From CAVUUN01 sp964421755 (GTDB taxonomy: Bacteria; Acidobacteriota; UBA6911; RPQK01), in NCBI GenBank assembly GCA_964421755.1, contig CAYQYP010000209.1, forward strand, positions 1-25,559: a stretch of 25,559 bases of DNA, in the 5' to 3' direction. The first letter of the stretch is position 1. Each line of letters begins with the position of its first letter. Below the pieces are notes generated by a model, which saw only the letters and a list, made by a program, of their open reading frames with translations, was not told where the DNA came from and made no database searches. Below, one piece after another: positions 14,088 to 21,472 of the stretch. The translations under genes and the position numbers were made by a program.

Positions 14088-14237
14088 CCACCTGAATTAC
14101 CGGAATGTCCGGGGCCGTATCTAGGGTATTGATTCTGCTGAAAAACCCCAGTTTTCGGCGGAGCCTGAAAAAGCGCCCTGAACGAGATGTGAGGTCGCCA
14201 TTCGAGATGGTACTCGGGCCTCAGTTTTTCCCAGGTG

Positions 14238-15845
14238 CTACTGGCCTGACCCCGCGCTTAGCCGGAGCATGAGGGGGGCGGTCGGCACTCCGCGAATCAC
14301 GGTCACTCTGGTGCTGGCGCCGCCTCGCTTCTCGGAGACCATGCTCGAGACCGCCACTTCAAGCTCACCCTCCGGCAAATCCTCAATCGTGAACCGGCCG
14401 TCACGGTTGGAAAAGGAACCATGGCCGACAAACCTGCCGACCGTCTTCGCGCGATTTCTCCGTAAGTCCCCCGGCGGCGATGCTGCCAGCTGACCCATTG
14501 CTTCCGATCGATCGCTTCGCAGCACTGTGACCTGATAACTCTCGAGGGGAGCCCCGTCGGCCGCGAGAACCTGGCCGGAAATTGAACCCGCGGTCTTCTG
14601 GAGAGTGATCCGTACGCCGTCGCGGACCTCCTCCTCGGTCAGGACCTTGATGCAAGTTACATAGCCCCGCCCCTTCAGTTGGAGCTCGTGTTCGAGGAAT
14701 TCGGAGGGCGGGCCGGACAACTGAAGCTCAAAGGCACCCTCTTCATTCGTTGTCACATGTTCCCCTCCGAAGCCGACGACGCGCGGATGTTCCCCTTGAG
14801 GTCCAGACATGACGGTGTACCAATAGGACTGGAGTTGAACTTCCTGATTCGGGACCGGTTTGCCGGCTTCGTCCACGAGTACGCCTTTCATGGTGGTGGT
14901 GCCCGGGTCCAGGAGCACGTCGGGGGTCGAGCGGACCTCAGGGTTGAGAATGATCTCCTTCGCGCTGAAGCCGGGCGCGGTTACCAGGCACCGAAAGGGG
15001 CCGGCAGGCAAGGACATGACAGTCAGGGCCACTCTTCCGTCTTCCCCCCACCGCGTACTGCCTCCGAAGGGGGCCACGAACAACTGCACGCCGCTCATGC
15101 GGCGTCCCGAAGTATCAAGTACTTTAAAGGAGAAAGTGGCACCTCGGGAGAGGACGAGATCGTGCCTTTGCTCACCCGGATGGAGCTCGATGGTCTCGCT
15201 CGCAGCATGGTCTCCGGGGGCGCCGGATGCCTGAATCGAAGCGCGGCCTGCGGGGAGGTCGGGCAACGAGTACGAACCGTCGGGTGCAGTCCTCGTGTCA
15301 ATCATCCGCGTCAGGGAGGCAACCGCGACGGCCGTGTGCACCCTCCCGTTCCCGAAATTGCTGAGAGCCAGAGTTACTCGCGCTCCGTCCACTGGCTGCC
15401 CCTGGTCGTTGCGGACCACCCCCTTCAGGACGGCGACCGTCGGATGAAGACGGTAATCACGCTCGAATTCACCAGCCGCGCCGACACCTAAAGAATCCTC
15501 GAGCTCCACAAAGCCCGGATGCGTCACCCTGATCCGGTAGAAAGAGCGGCGAACCGGAAGCTCCAGTCTATACTCGCCTTCGGCGTCTGACGCCACGGTA
15601 AGGGAGGGGTGCTCCCCTTTCGTGAGGCTGCAGTGAACCGTGACGACGGCATCGGCTACTGGTACCCCGTCGACGGTGGCGATCCGCCCGCTGACGTGGA
15701 GCACGCCAGGAGTTTCTTCGTCGGGAGTGCTCCCGGATTGCTCTTCTGAGAAGTCGGGACAAAGTGTCTGTGCAGTTGCGTAAGACGCAAAGAGGGTCAG
15801 GGTGAGAATCACCGTCAGAAAGGCCGGACAATGGGCTCTCTTCAT
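14238..15845 (-). CDS. Secreted protein with carboxypeptidase regulatory-like repeats
   Basis: The 535-residue product starts MKRAHCPAFLTVILTLTLFA and has a clear signal peptide ending near TAQ. ATG 15845 is chosen over the upstream 15884 because the signal starts there and AAGGAGG lies 11 bases ahead. The body is a chain of carboxypeptidase regulatory-like sandwiches: LHVSGRIATVDGVPVADAVV, LKGVVRNDQGQPVDGARVTL, FSFKVLDTSGRRMSGVQLFV, MKGVLVDEAGKPVPNQEVQL and SISGQVLAADGAPLESYQVT. No enzyme motif is seen. The gene lies 35 bases downstream of the Ntn hydrolase-TPR gene on the same strand, so the two probably form an operon. The match in repeat order and spacing to 12351-14087 indicates an old duplication in opposite orientation. 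Confidence 0.78.
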   Translation of the reverse strand: MKRAHCPAFLTVILTLTLFASYATAQTLCPDFSEEQSGSTPDEETPGVLHVSGRIATVDGVPVADAVVTVHCSLTKGEHPSLTVASDAEGEYRLELPVRRSFYRIRVTHPGFVELEDSLGVGAAGEFERDYRLHPTVAVLKGVVRNDQGQPVDGARVTLALSNFGNGRVHTAVAVASLTRMIDTRTAPDGSYSLPDLPAGRASIQASGAPGDHAASETIELHPGEQRHDLVLSRGATFSFKVLDTSGRRMSGVQLFVAPFGGSTRWGEDGRVALTVMSLPAGPFRCLVTAPGFSAKEIILNPEVRSTPDVLLDPGTTTMKGVLVDEAGKPVPNQEVQLQSYWYTVMSGPQGEHPRVVGFGGEHVTTNEEGAFELQLSGPPSEFLEHELQLKGRGYVTCIKVLTEEEVRDGVRITLQKTAGSISGQVLAADGAPLESYQVTVLRSDRSEAMGQLAASPPGDLRRNRAKTVGRFVGHGSFSNRDGRFTIEDLPEGELEVAVSSMVSEKRGGASTRVTVIRGVPTAPLMLRLSAGSGQ

Positions 15846-15880
15846 GGGAACGTGAGCCTCCTTACGGTTGAAGCGCTGAC

Positions 15881-17113
15881 TCACTCACGGCCGGCAGCCC
15901 GTCTGTTCAGCCCCCTCAGGAATTCCTCTACGGCCGGATCGGTGGGATTCAACTCCAGGGCCATCCGTGCGTTCTTGATCGCCCGGTCAACCTGGCCGTC
16001 CCTGGCGTACGCCTTGGCCAGTTCGTAAAACGTCTCCCAGGAAGCGGGATCTTCCGAGGCCGCAAGCTCCAGAACGGCAATCGAGTCTTTGGTCTTGCCT
16101 TCCTGGACAAGCCGAACTCCCAGGGCTCGAATGTCTTCACTGACAGGGAACCGCATAAACCTGCTCATGGCCTTTTTCGATCTGTAGAACGCACTCACGG
16201 CTTCCTGACCGCCCTTCTGGTTGGCCGTCTCCTCGAGCTGGCTGGCATCCATCGTTGCCTGCAGGAATAAATCGTAGACCCGGGCAGCATGCGGTTGGAG
16301 GCCAAACAGGGAGGAGACGAGAATGGACTTGCTCCCGCCTTTCAGTTCCTGCCTCAGATTCAGAACAACCGGTTGCTCGTAGTAGCCGAAGCTGTATAGG
16401 TAAATCTTCTGGTTCACAAGGTCGTAAATGTTTGAGTAGACGCTCGGATAAGCAAACCCACTGCCCGTTATAGCCAGCGCCGACCGGACCAGGGTGACGT
16501 CGAAAACCTCGGCAGACGAAAACATTTTATCGAGGTTCTTGTAGCGGGGACAAGGGTAGGACGCCGGCTCGAAATTGCTCTGCACGAAGTTGGTTGAGAT
16601 CTGGTAGGCGCCCTGTCGCCGCAGGATCTGCAGCTGTCCCTTCCCCCACTCGATCACGGCCGATTGGCCTTTTGCGTCGGCGACGGCAATTTTGGCGTTG
16701 TGCAGGGTACGATGGTTGTATTTTTGAAACAGAACTGCGACATCCTCCAGACTCGCACAGTTTTCCAGAATGTGATCGAGCACGCTTCCCCGGAAATCGT
16801 CTTTGCCCGGATCGCGTATCCATCCGGTCTCCTCCAGGCCGTTGCCATCGACAAACAATCCCTGGTCATTCATTCCCCCCTGGGCATAGGCAAAGGCGTG
16901 ACCGAAACCGAAGGTTATTCGCCCGAAAGCTGTGCCAGCCGGCGGATGAACTGTCATCCAGGCTTTCGGGTCAATCCAGTCTTCGCTGTTGCCCACAAGC
17001 TGAACGCCCCCTTTATGGACCATCACGATGGTGCAGGGAAAGCATCTGTTCATGAGGCACAAAGCGACAACGTGAACGAGCAGCAGTCTGACGCGGAAGC
17101 TCGGATGTTTCAC
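15881..17113 (-). CDS. Exported Ntn-type amide hydrolase (choloylglycine hydrolase-like) with C-terminal TPR
   Basis: The 410-residue product looks like a linear amide C-N hydrolase. The GTG at 17113 is chosen because GGAGGAG sits immediately upstream; a longer frame to 17338 has no such site. The hydrophobic stretch VRLLLVHVVALCLM (about residues 8-21) is a signal peptide or anchor. It is followed by FPCTIVMVHKGGVQLVGNSEDW, where Cys27 fits the autoprocessed N-terminal nucleophile and 'GNSEDW' matches the family's GRNMDW-type strand. VDGNGLEE, TLHNAKIAVADAKGQSAVIE and YQISTNF also fit the fold. The last 90 residues (SIAVLELAASEDPASWETFY ... ARDGQVDRAIKNARMALELN) form about two TPR repeats. 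The likely substrate is an acylated amide (acyl-homoserine lactone, peptide or conjugate), unknown. It is probably co-transcribed with the downstream repeat protein. Confidence 0.75.
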   Translation of the reverse strand: MKHPSFRVRLLLVHVVALCLMNRCFPCTIVMVHKGGVQLVGNSEDWIDPKAWMTVHPPAGTAFGRITFGFGHAFAYAQGGMNDQGLFVDGNGLEETGWIRDPGKDDFRGSVLDHILENCASLEDVAVLFQKYNHRTLHNAKIAVADAKGQSAVIEWGKGQLQILRRQGAYQISTNFVQSNFEPASYPCPRYKNLDKMFSSAEVFDVTLVRSALAITGSGFAYPSVYSNIYDLVNQKIYLYSFGYYEQPVVLNLRQELKGGSKSILVSSLFGLQPHAARVYDLFLQATMDASQLEETANQKGGQEAVSAFYRSKKAMSRFMRFPVSEDIRALGVRLVQEGKTKDSIAVLELAASEDPASWETFYELAKAYARDGQVDRAIKNARMALELNPTDPAVEEFLRGLNRRAAGRE

Positions 17114-17123
17114 GGTCTCCTCC
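17114..17123 (-). promoter_or_regulatory. Strong ribosome binding site fixing the GTG start of the Ntn hydrolase
   Basis: On the minus strand GGAGGAG is followed by ACC and then GTG at 17113. This is the only good site in the first 75 codons of the open frame, and it places the signal peptide at the true N-terminus. Confidence 0.7.
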
Positions 17124-17299
17124 CGACAGGCAAAGGCCGACCAGGCCCCTTCGCCTCGTTCGCTGACGTATGACCAAGCGGAGTTCAGTATAGTGCTCAG
17201 CCTGGTGGATTGGAGGACTAGATGCGGTGAAAAGTTCATATAAGGAAACGACAACAAGCGACAGCACACAGATCGCAGACAGGCGATAATGGGGTCATC

Positions 17300-18808
17300 A
17301 TGCGAAACCCCGACGAGCCGCGAACTGACCTGATGCACCGCGACGAAGACCGCGAGGACCGCAAGGAATGGGACTGGTCGCCTGATGAAATCAAGCGAGT
17401 CGGATATCGGGTGATCGACCTGGTCGCCGAATACCTCACCACCCTTCCGGAGAAACCCGTTTTTCGTCCCGTACCGAGAGAGCTGGCGGCAAAGCGCCTC
17501 GATTCGGCTCCCCCTGAATCAGGCCAGACCCCGGACGCCATCCTTGATGCATTCCAGACCGAGCTCGCCCCTTTTCCCTTCGGCAATGGGCATCCTCGCT
17601 TCTACGGCTGGGTGAACCCGCCGCCGGCGGTCATGGGCATATTCGCTGAAGCCCTTGCCGCGGCAATGAATCCGAGTTGCGCCGGCGGCAATCACGCGGC
17701 CATCTACGTCGAACGCGAGGTAGTCAATTGGTTCAAGCAGATTGCCGGCTTCCCAGCCGGGAGCATGGGCCTGCTGGTCAGCGGTGGGTCTATGGCGGCC
17801 TTGACGGCCTTGGCTGTCGCACGCCACGTCAAGTGCGGATTTGACGTAAGAACCGAGGGTCTGCAGACTCGGCCCCATCGCCTCCTGTTCTACAAAACCG
17901 GCGAAGCGCACGGGTGCCATCAGAAGGCAATCGAGCTGCTGGGCTTCGGGTCCCAAAGCGTGAGGACCGTCACCCGCAATCGGGCGCTCCAGATGATTCC
18001 TTCGGCACTCGAGGCCGCCCTTCAGAAAGACATCGTAGAGGGATGCACCCCGATTGCAGTCATCGCCAGCGCGGGCGCGGTGAATACCGGGGCCATCGAC
18101 CCGCTCGACGAGATCGCCGACATTTGCTCCCGGCACAACGTCTGGCTGCACGTGGACGGCGCATACGGGGCGCCCGCTATCCTGTCTCGCCGGTACGCCA
18201 AAGAACTGTCGGCGCTGTCCCGTGCCGACAGCCTTGTACTGGATCCGCACAAATGGCTGTACGTTCCGGTGGAAGCGGGCCTGGTGCTGGTGCGAGACGG
18301 CGAAGCGATGCGAGCCGCCTTCAGCCTTGTCCCCCCTTATCTGCGAACCGACGGGCAGGTTGACGGGGTGGGCGGCCTGCCGTGGTTCAGCGAATACGGC
18401 TTCCAGCAGACACGGGGCTTTCGCGCGTTAAAGGTGTGGATGGCACTGCGTCATCACGGGCTCGCGGGATACCGGAAGTCAATCGAGCGGGATATCGCCC
18501 TGGCCGAAGGCCTGGCAGCGGCAATCCGTCCCCTGGATGATTTCGAGCTGTTCGAGCCGACCAGTCTGAGTATCGTCTGTTTTCGGTATTGTCCGCCGAA
18601 CGCTCGAGACAATCAGCGCGGTCTTGATTCTTTGAACAAGGCCATCCTGGAGAAGGTCCAACTCGGCGGCCGCGTCTTTCTGTCGAGCACGGTGATGGAC
18701 GACAAGTTCTGGCTTCGCGCCTGTATTATCAATCCGCTGGCCGCGGAGGCTGACGTCCAAACGATCATCGGCGTGGTCCGCGAGGCTGCGGTTAGCGTAG
18801 CCAACTGA
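17300..18808 (+). CDS. Group II pyridoxal-phosphate amino acid decarboxylase (aromatic/DDC-like)
   Basis: The 502-residue cytoplasmic enzyme should decarboxylate an L-amino acid to its amine. Family features are all present: HPRFYGWVNPPPA near residue 98, SGGSMAALTAL (161-171), the cofactor-stacking His204 in GEAHGCHQKA, Asp286 in WLHVDGAYGAPA (contacts the pyridine nitrogen) and the PLP lysine Lys318 in DPHKWLYVP. The C-terminal domain is full length (WLRACIINPLAAEADVQTII). This is the DDC/TDC/histidine decarboxylase group; the exact substrate (Tyr, Phe, Trp, Glu or other) cannot be told. ATG 17300 gives the longest product; ATG 17333 is also possible, and neither has a clear ribosome site. 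It is divergent from the Ntn hydrolase operon across a 186-base gap and appears to be a single-gene unit. Confidence 0.92.
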   Translation: MRNPDEPRTDLMHRDEDREDRKEWDWSPDEIKRVGYRVIDLVAEYLTTLPEKPVFRPVPRELAAKRLDSAPPESGQTPDAILDAFQTELAPFPFGNGHPRFYGWVNPPPAVMGIFAEALAAAMNPSCAGGNHAAIYVEREVVNWFKQIAGFPAGSMGLLVSGGSMAALTALAVARHVKCGFDVRTEGLQTRPHRLLFYKTGEAHGCHQKAIELLGFGSQSVRTVTRNRALQMIPSALEAALQKDIVEGCTPIAVIASAGAVNTGAIDPLDEIADICSRHNVWLHVDGAYGAPAILSRRYAKELSALSRADSLVLDPHKWLYVPVEAGLVLVRDGEAMRAAFSLVPPYLRTDGQVDGVGGLPWFSEYGFQQTRGFRALKVWMALRHHGLAGYRKSIERDIALAEGLAAAIRPLDDFELFEPTSLSIVCFRYCPPNARDNQRGLDSLNKAILEKVQLGGRVFLSSTVMDDKFWLRACIINPLAAEADVQTIIGVVREAAVSVAN

Positions 18809-18891
18809 CCGCGACCGTCGACGCGCCCGCAAGGATTACGAAACTCGACAACGCCCGGGGGCCACACTCGAGTGATTCCGGCGCCGGCGCG

Positions 18892-19779
18892 TCACGCGTC
18901 CCTGCCTTCCCGGCGAGCCATGTAAAGCGCGTGAAGTCGCGGGTTAAGCTTTTTCATCAGTAACCGGGCATCGCGCAGGATTTCCTCGGGGCAGACGGAC
19001 TGGTTGGCGCACAAGACCAGACAGACATAGAAGCGAGTGCCGTCGTGTGGCTGCTCAGCGACTGTCCGTTTGGAAGGATCGGATTGCCACTTGCTCCTCA
19101 TCCATGCCGTCAGGCTATCGGTACAGGAGAATCGATCGACGCGAAACAGACCCTCAAAACAAGCCTCAACCGCCGCCCACCGGCCGTCCTCGACACTCGA
19201 CAGGTACCGCCTGACTTCCGGGTCTTGCATCTCGTGCCAGCAGTCAGCCGGCAGCCCTGCCAGCAATGCTTCCCGGTAGTGATCGCGAGCCGCGGGAACC
19301 CTGCCCGCCTCGAAGTGACTGTTCCCCAGGCGGACCCGCGTCATCGGCTCATCGCCGTACCTGTCGATTTCTTGTTCGAGGAGCCGGCACGAAAGATCGT
19401 GACGGCCGGCCAGGGACCAAAGGTAACCGACCGAGGCGCCCGCGGGCGTCTGGAGACCATAGTCGCCGGGCAGGTTTTCGAGAACACAGCTGAAGAAGTT
19501 TGCTCGCATCCTTCCCAGCAGACCGGGCTCGAGCCTCGCAAAGACCGGAGTTGCTGAAAATTCCTCCCAGGTCAGGAGCGCCTTGTCCGGGTCTTCTTCG
19601 GGCAGGCGGTCGGCGAAGAACGCCAGCACGTCCGGCTCAAAGGTCAGTCCTTCGTCCGCCCACATCTTCCGGTACTCTGCCAGCTCCATTGCGGAGCGGC
19701 CGACATCCAGGCTCTCGATCGCCACCTGGAGCGAACGCAAGGCAAGGGGTTGAGGAGAGAACAGGTCAAGCTGACGCAC
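18892..19779 (-). CDS. Unknown helical protein with TPR-like repeats
   Basis: The 295-residue product is almost entirely alpha-helical and soluble. It begins VRQLDLFSPQPLALRSLQVA, an opening similar to a family of uncharacterised proteins that start with '(x)QLDLF.....' and continue as helical pairs. The middle segment VGYLWSLAGRHDLSCRLLEQ and MTRVRLGNSHFEAGRVPAAR looks like TPR or half-TPR repeats. No catalytic motif is visible. I take GTG 19779; the frame is open to 19926 (a TTG codon), and no ribosome site settles the choice. It is convergent with the decarboxylase gene (83-base gap). A scaffold or partner-binding role is a guess from the fold. Confidence 0.55.
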   Translation of the reverse strand: MRQLDLFSPQPLALRSLQVAIESLDVGRSAMELAEYRKMWADEGLTFEPDVLAFFADRLPEEDPDKALLTWEEFSATPVFARLEPGLLGRMRANFFSCVLENLPGDYGLQTPAGASVGYLWSLAGRHDLSCRLLEQEIDRYGDEPMTRVRLGNSHFEAGRVPAARDHYREALLAGLPADCWHEMQDPEVRRYLSSVEDGRWAAVEACFEGLFRVDRFSCTDSLTAWMRSKWQSDPSKRTVAEQPHDGTRFYVCLVLCANQSVCPEEILRDARLLMKKLNPRLHALYMARREGRDA

Positions 19780-19958
19780 GGGAAGAGGGTAAGCGAATTC
19801 CCGCAGACGGGACAAGTGGAAGATCGACTCGTCGCACACGGACAAGATAACGCATGGGACATTTGCAGCCTGCCGGACGGGCCGGATGCGGAGGGTCCAC
19901 GGGGCGAGTGATTGGGAGAGAGGCAACTTGAAAGGAGAACCCGCTCACTCCGCTGGAA

Positions 19959-20002
19959 AGCGCTGCGTGCACAGCGCTGAAAAAAATCAATGCCCAGCGC
20001 TG
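19959..20002. repeat. Cluster of AGCGCTG motifs with potential hairpin
   Basis: AGCGCTG at 19959-19965 pairs with CAGCGCT at 19972-19978 around CGTGCA. A third CAGCGCTG at 19995-20002 follows a run of seven A. Similar CAGCGCT symmetry occurs in the centre of the 9567-9767 element. Apart from this, 19780-20018 holds nothing I can identify. Confidence 0.4.
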
Positions 20003-20018
20003 CCTTTTCGGAGCCGCG

Positions 20019-20327
20019 CACGCAGCGAGGGTGTTCAGACCCGGCGAGTTCCCGGCGGAGGGCGCGATCGAATCGCGATCGAATGGAGCCGCGCACGAAA
20101 GCGAGAGAAGCGAGCGAGAGTAAGCGGACCACCTGACTCGCTCCAGTGCTTCGTATTTAAATGTCTCGACTTAGCGAATGACTGGTGGTCCGCTTATTCT
20201 CGCTCACTGCCGTTCGCTTTCGTGCGCGGCTCCATTCGATCTCGCCCTCAGCACGACATCAGCCCATAACAAGTCAATACCTGTGAGCCGAACGCACTTC
20301 TCCGACCTTATGCAACACCGCTGCGTG
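20019..20327. repeat. Full copy (copy C) of a 309-bp palindromic, MITE-like element
   Basis: The outer ends are CACGCAGCGAGGGTGTT (20019-20035) and its complement AACACC..GCTGCGTG (20314-20327, with a three-base deletion). Inside are two inner arms in opposite orientation: 20058-20133 and 20184-20249. Each carries ATGGAGCCGCGCACGAAAG, GAGCGAGAGTAAGCGG and ACCACC or the complement. About 50 bases with a central ATTTAAAT core separate the arms. No open frame has a ribosome site or recognisable protein, and no transposase is present. Partial copies lie at 2511-2646, 8131-8191 and 25173-25396. It ends 56 bases before the kdgT start. Confidence 0.85.
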
Positions 20328-20383
20328 GCTCTGAAAGAAAAAACCGCCTGCCCGTGTGAGCAATCCGGGTTAGGATCTCCCCG

Positions 20384-21472
20384 ATGCAGATTCTCCGGAA
20401 GATACAAAAAGTCCCCGGGGGGCTCATGGTGGTCCCTCTCCTCCTGGGAGTTCTGCTGAACACACTTGACCAGCTGCACCTGCCTTTCATCCAACACGCT
20501 CTGAGCGCGATCGGGGCGCCGCCCAATGCCGACGGCCAATACGAGTTCCTGAGACTGGGAGGCTTCGCCCAAATGCTCTTCAAAGAAGGCGCCCTGGCCC
20601 TCATCGGGCTCTTTCTGTTTTGCGTAGGATCTCAGATTACTTTCGCACTTGGCGGACGGGCCCTGAAGAAGGGGGCCATCATCACCGGCACAAAATACGC
20701 AACCGCCGTCGGATGCGGCTTCCTGGTTGCCACGGTTTTCGGGCCTTTCGAAGGGCTACTCGGCCTCTCCACCATGACAATAATCGCCGCCATGTCGAAT
20801 GGAAACGGCGGATTGTATGCAGCGCTCACCAGTCAGTACGGCAACCGCTCCGATGTCGGCGCGATTTCGGTCATTTCCCTGAACGACGGGCCTTTCCTGA
20901 CCCTACTCGCGCTCGGCATGATGGGCCAGACGTTTCCAGTGGCCGCTTTTCTGTCCGTGCTCATTCCGCTGTTGCTCGGAATGGTTCTCGGCAACCTCGA
21001 CCCGGAGATTCGGGCGTTTCTCGCTCCTGGTGAGCGCCTGACGATCCCTTTTTTTGCCTTTGCCCTCGGCGCCGGCATGAGCTTCACAGTCTTCCTGAAC
21101 TCGGACGTCCTGGCCGCCGGTCTCTTGCTCGGGTTCGCGACCTTGGTTGCCACCGGACTGGTCGCGGCTCTGCTTCTGCGGGCATTCGGTGAAAGGAGCC
21201 AGGTGGCCGCTATTGCGGAAGCCTCGACCGCGGGCAACGCTGCCGCGACGCCTTTCTTCGTGGCCACCGCGGCCGGTCATGCCGCCTCCGCCGGGTGGAT
21301 GGATCCAGCGGTCGCAAATAAGTACTCTGCCATCCAGGGGGTCGCGACCGCTCAGATCTCGATTGCCGTAGTAACCACCGCAATCCTCTGCCCGGTCTTT
21401 GTAATGATCTGGAACGGGTGGCAGCAGAGAAGAGGAGTAGACGCGCGCGAGGAGTATCCCGAACGAAATTAA
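20384..21472 (+). CDS. kdgT: 2-keto-3-deoxygluconate permease
   Basis: The 362-residue membrane protein has about ten transmembrane helices and matches the KdgT transporter family throughout. It should import 2-keto-3-deoxy-D-gluconate, a breakdown product of pectin, alginate and other uronic acid polymers, by proton symport. Family-typical segments are MQILRKIQKVPGGLMVVPLL, FCVGSQITF, GTKYATAVGCGF, MSNGNGGLYAALTSQYG, ISLNDGPFLTLLALGMMG, ANKYSAIQGVATAQIS and GNAAATPFF. Length is close to the usual 320-350 with a short polar tail. A weak AGGAT lies eight bases before ATG 20384. Its promoter must lie in the 56 bases after the palindromic element or within that element. The stop codon overlaps the stop of the convergent VWFA gene (TTAA). 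No kdgK, kdgA or uronate lyase gene is present nearby. Confidence 0.93.
   Translation: MQILRKIQKVPGGLMVVPLLLGVLLNTLDQLHLPFIQHALSAIGAPPNADGQYEFLRLGGFAQMLFKEGALALIGLFLFCVGSQITFALGGRALKKGAIITGTKYATAVGCGFLVATVFGPFEGLLGLSTMTIIAAMSNGNGGLYAALTSQYGNRSDVGAISVISLNDGPFLTLLALGMMGQTFPVAAFLSVLIPLLLGMVLGNLDPEIRAFLAPGERLTIPFFAFALGAGMSFTVFLNSDVLAAGLLLGFATLVATGLVAALLLRAFGERSQVAAIAEASTAGNAAATPFFVATAAGHAASAGWMDPAVANKYSAIQGVATAQISIAVVTTAILCPVFVMIWNGWQQRRGVDAREEYPERN

Noticed and set aside
14100..14237. Possible terminator between the convergent repeat-protein genes (TGAGG...CCTCAG TTTTT)
   Set aside because: The stem is only five pairs with a loop of more than 20 bases, too weak to call.
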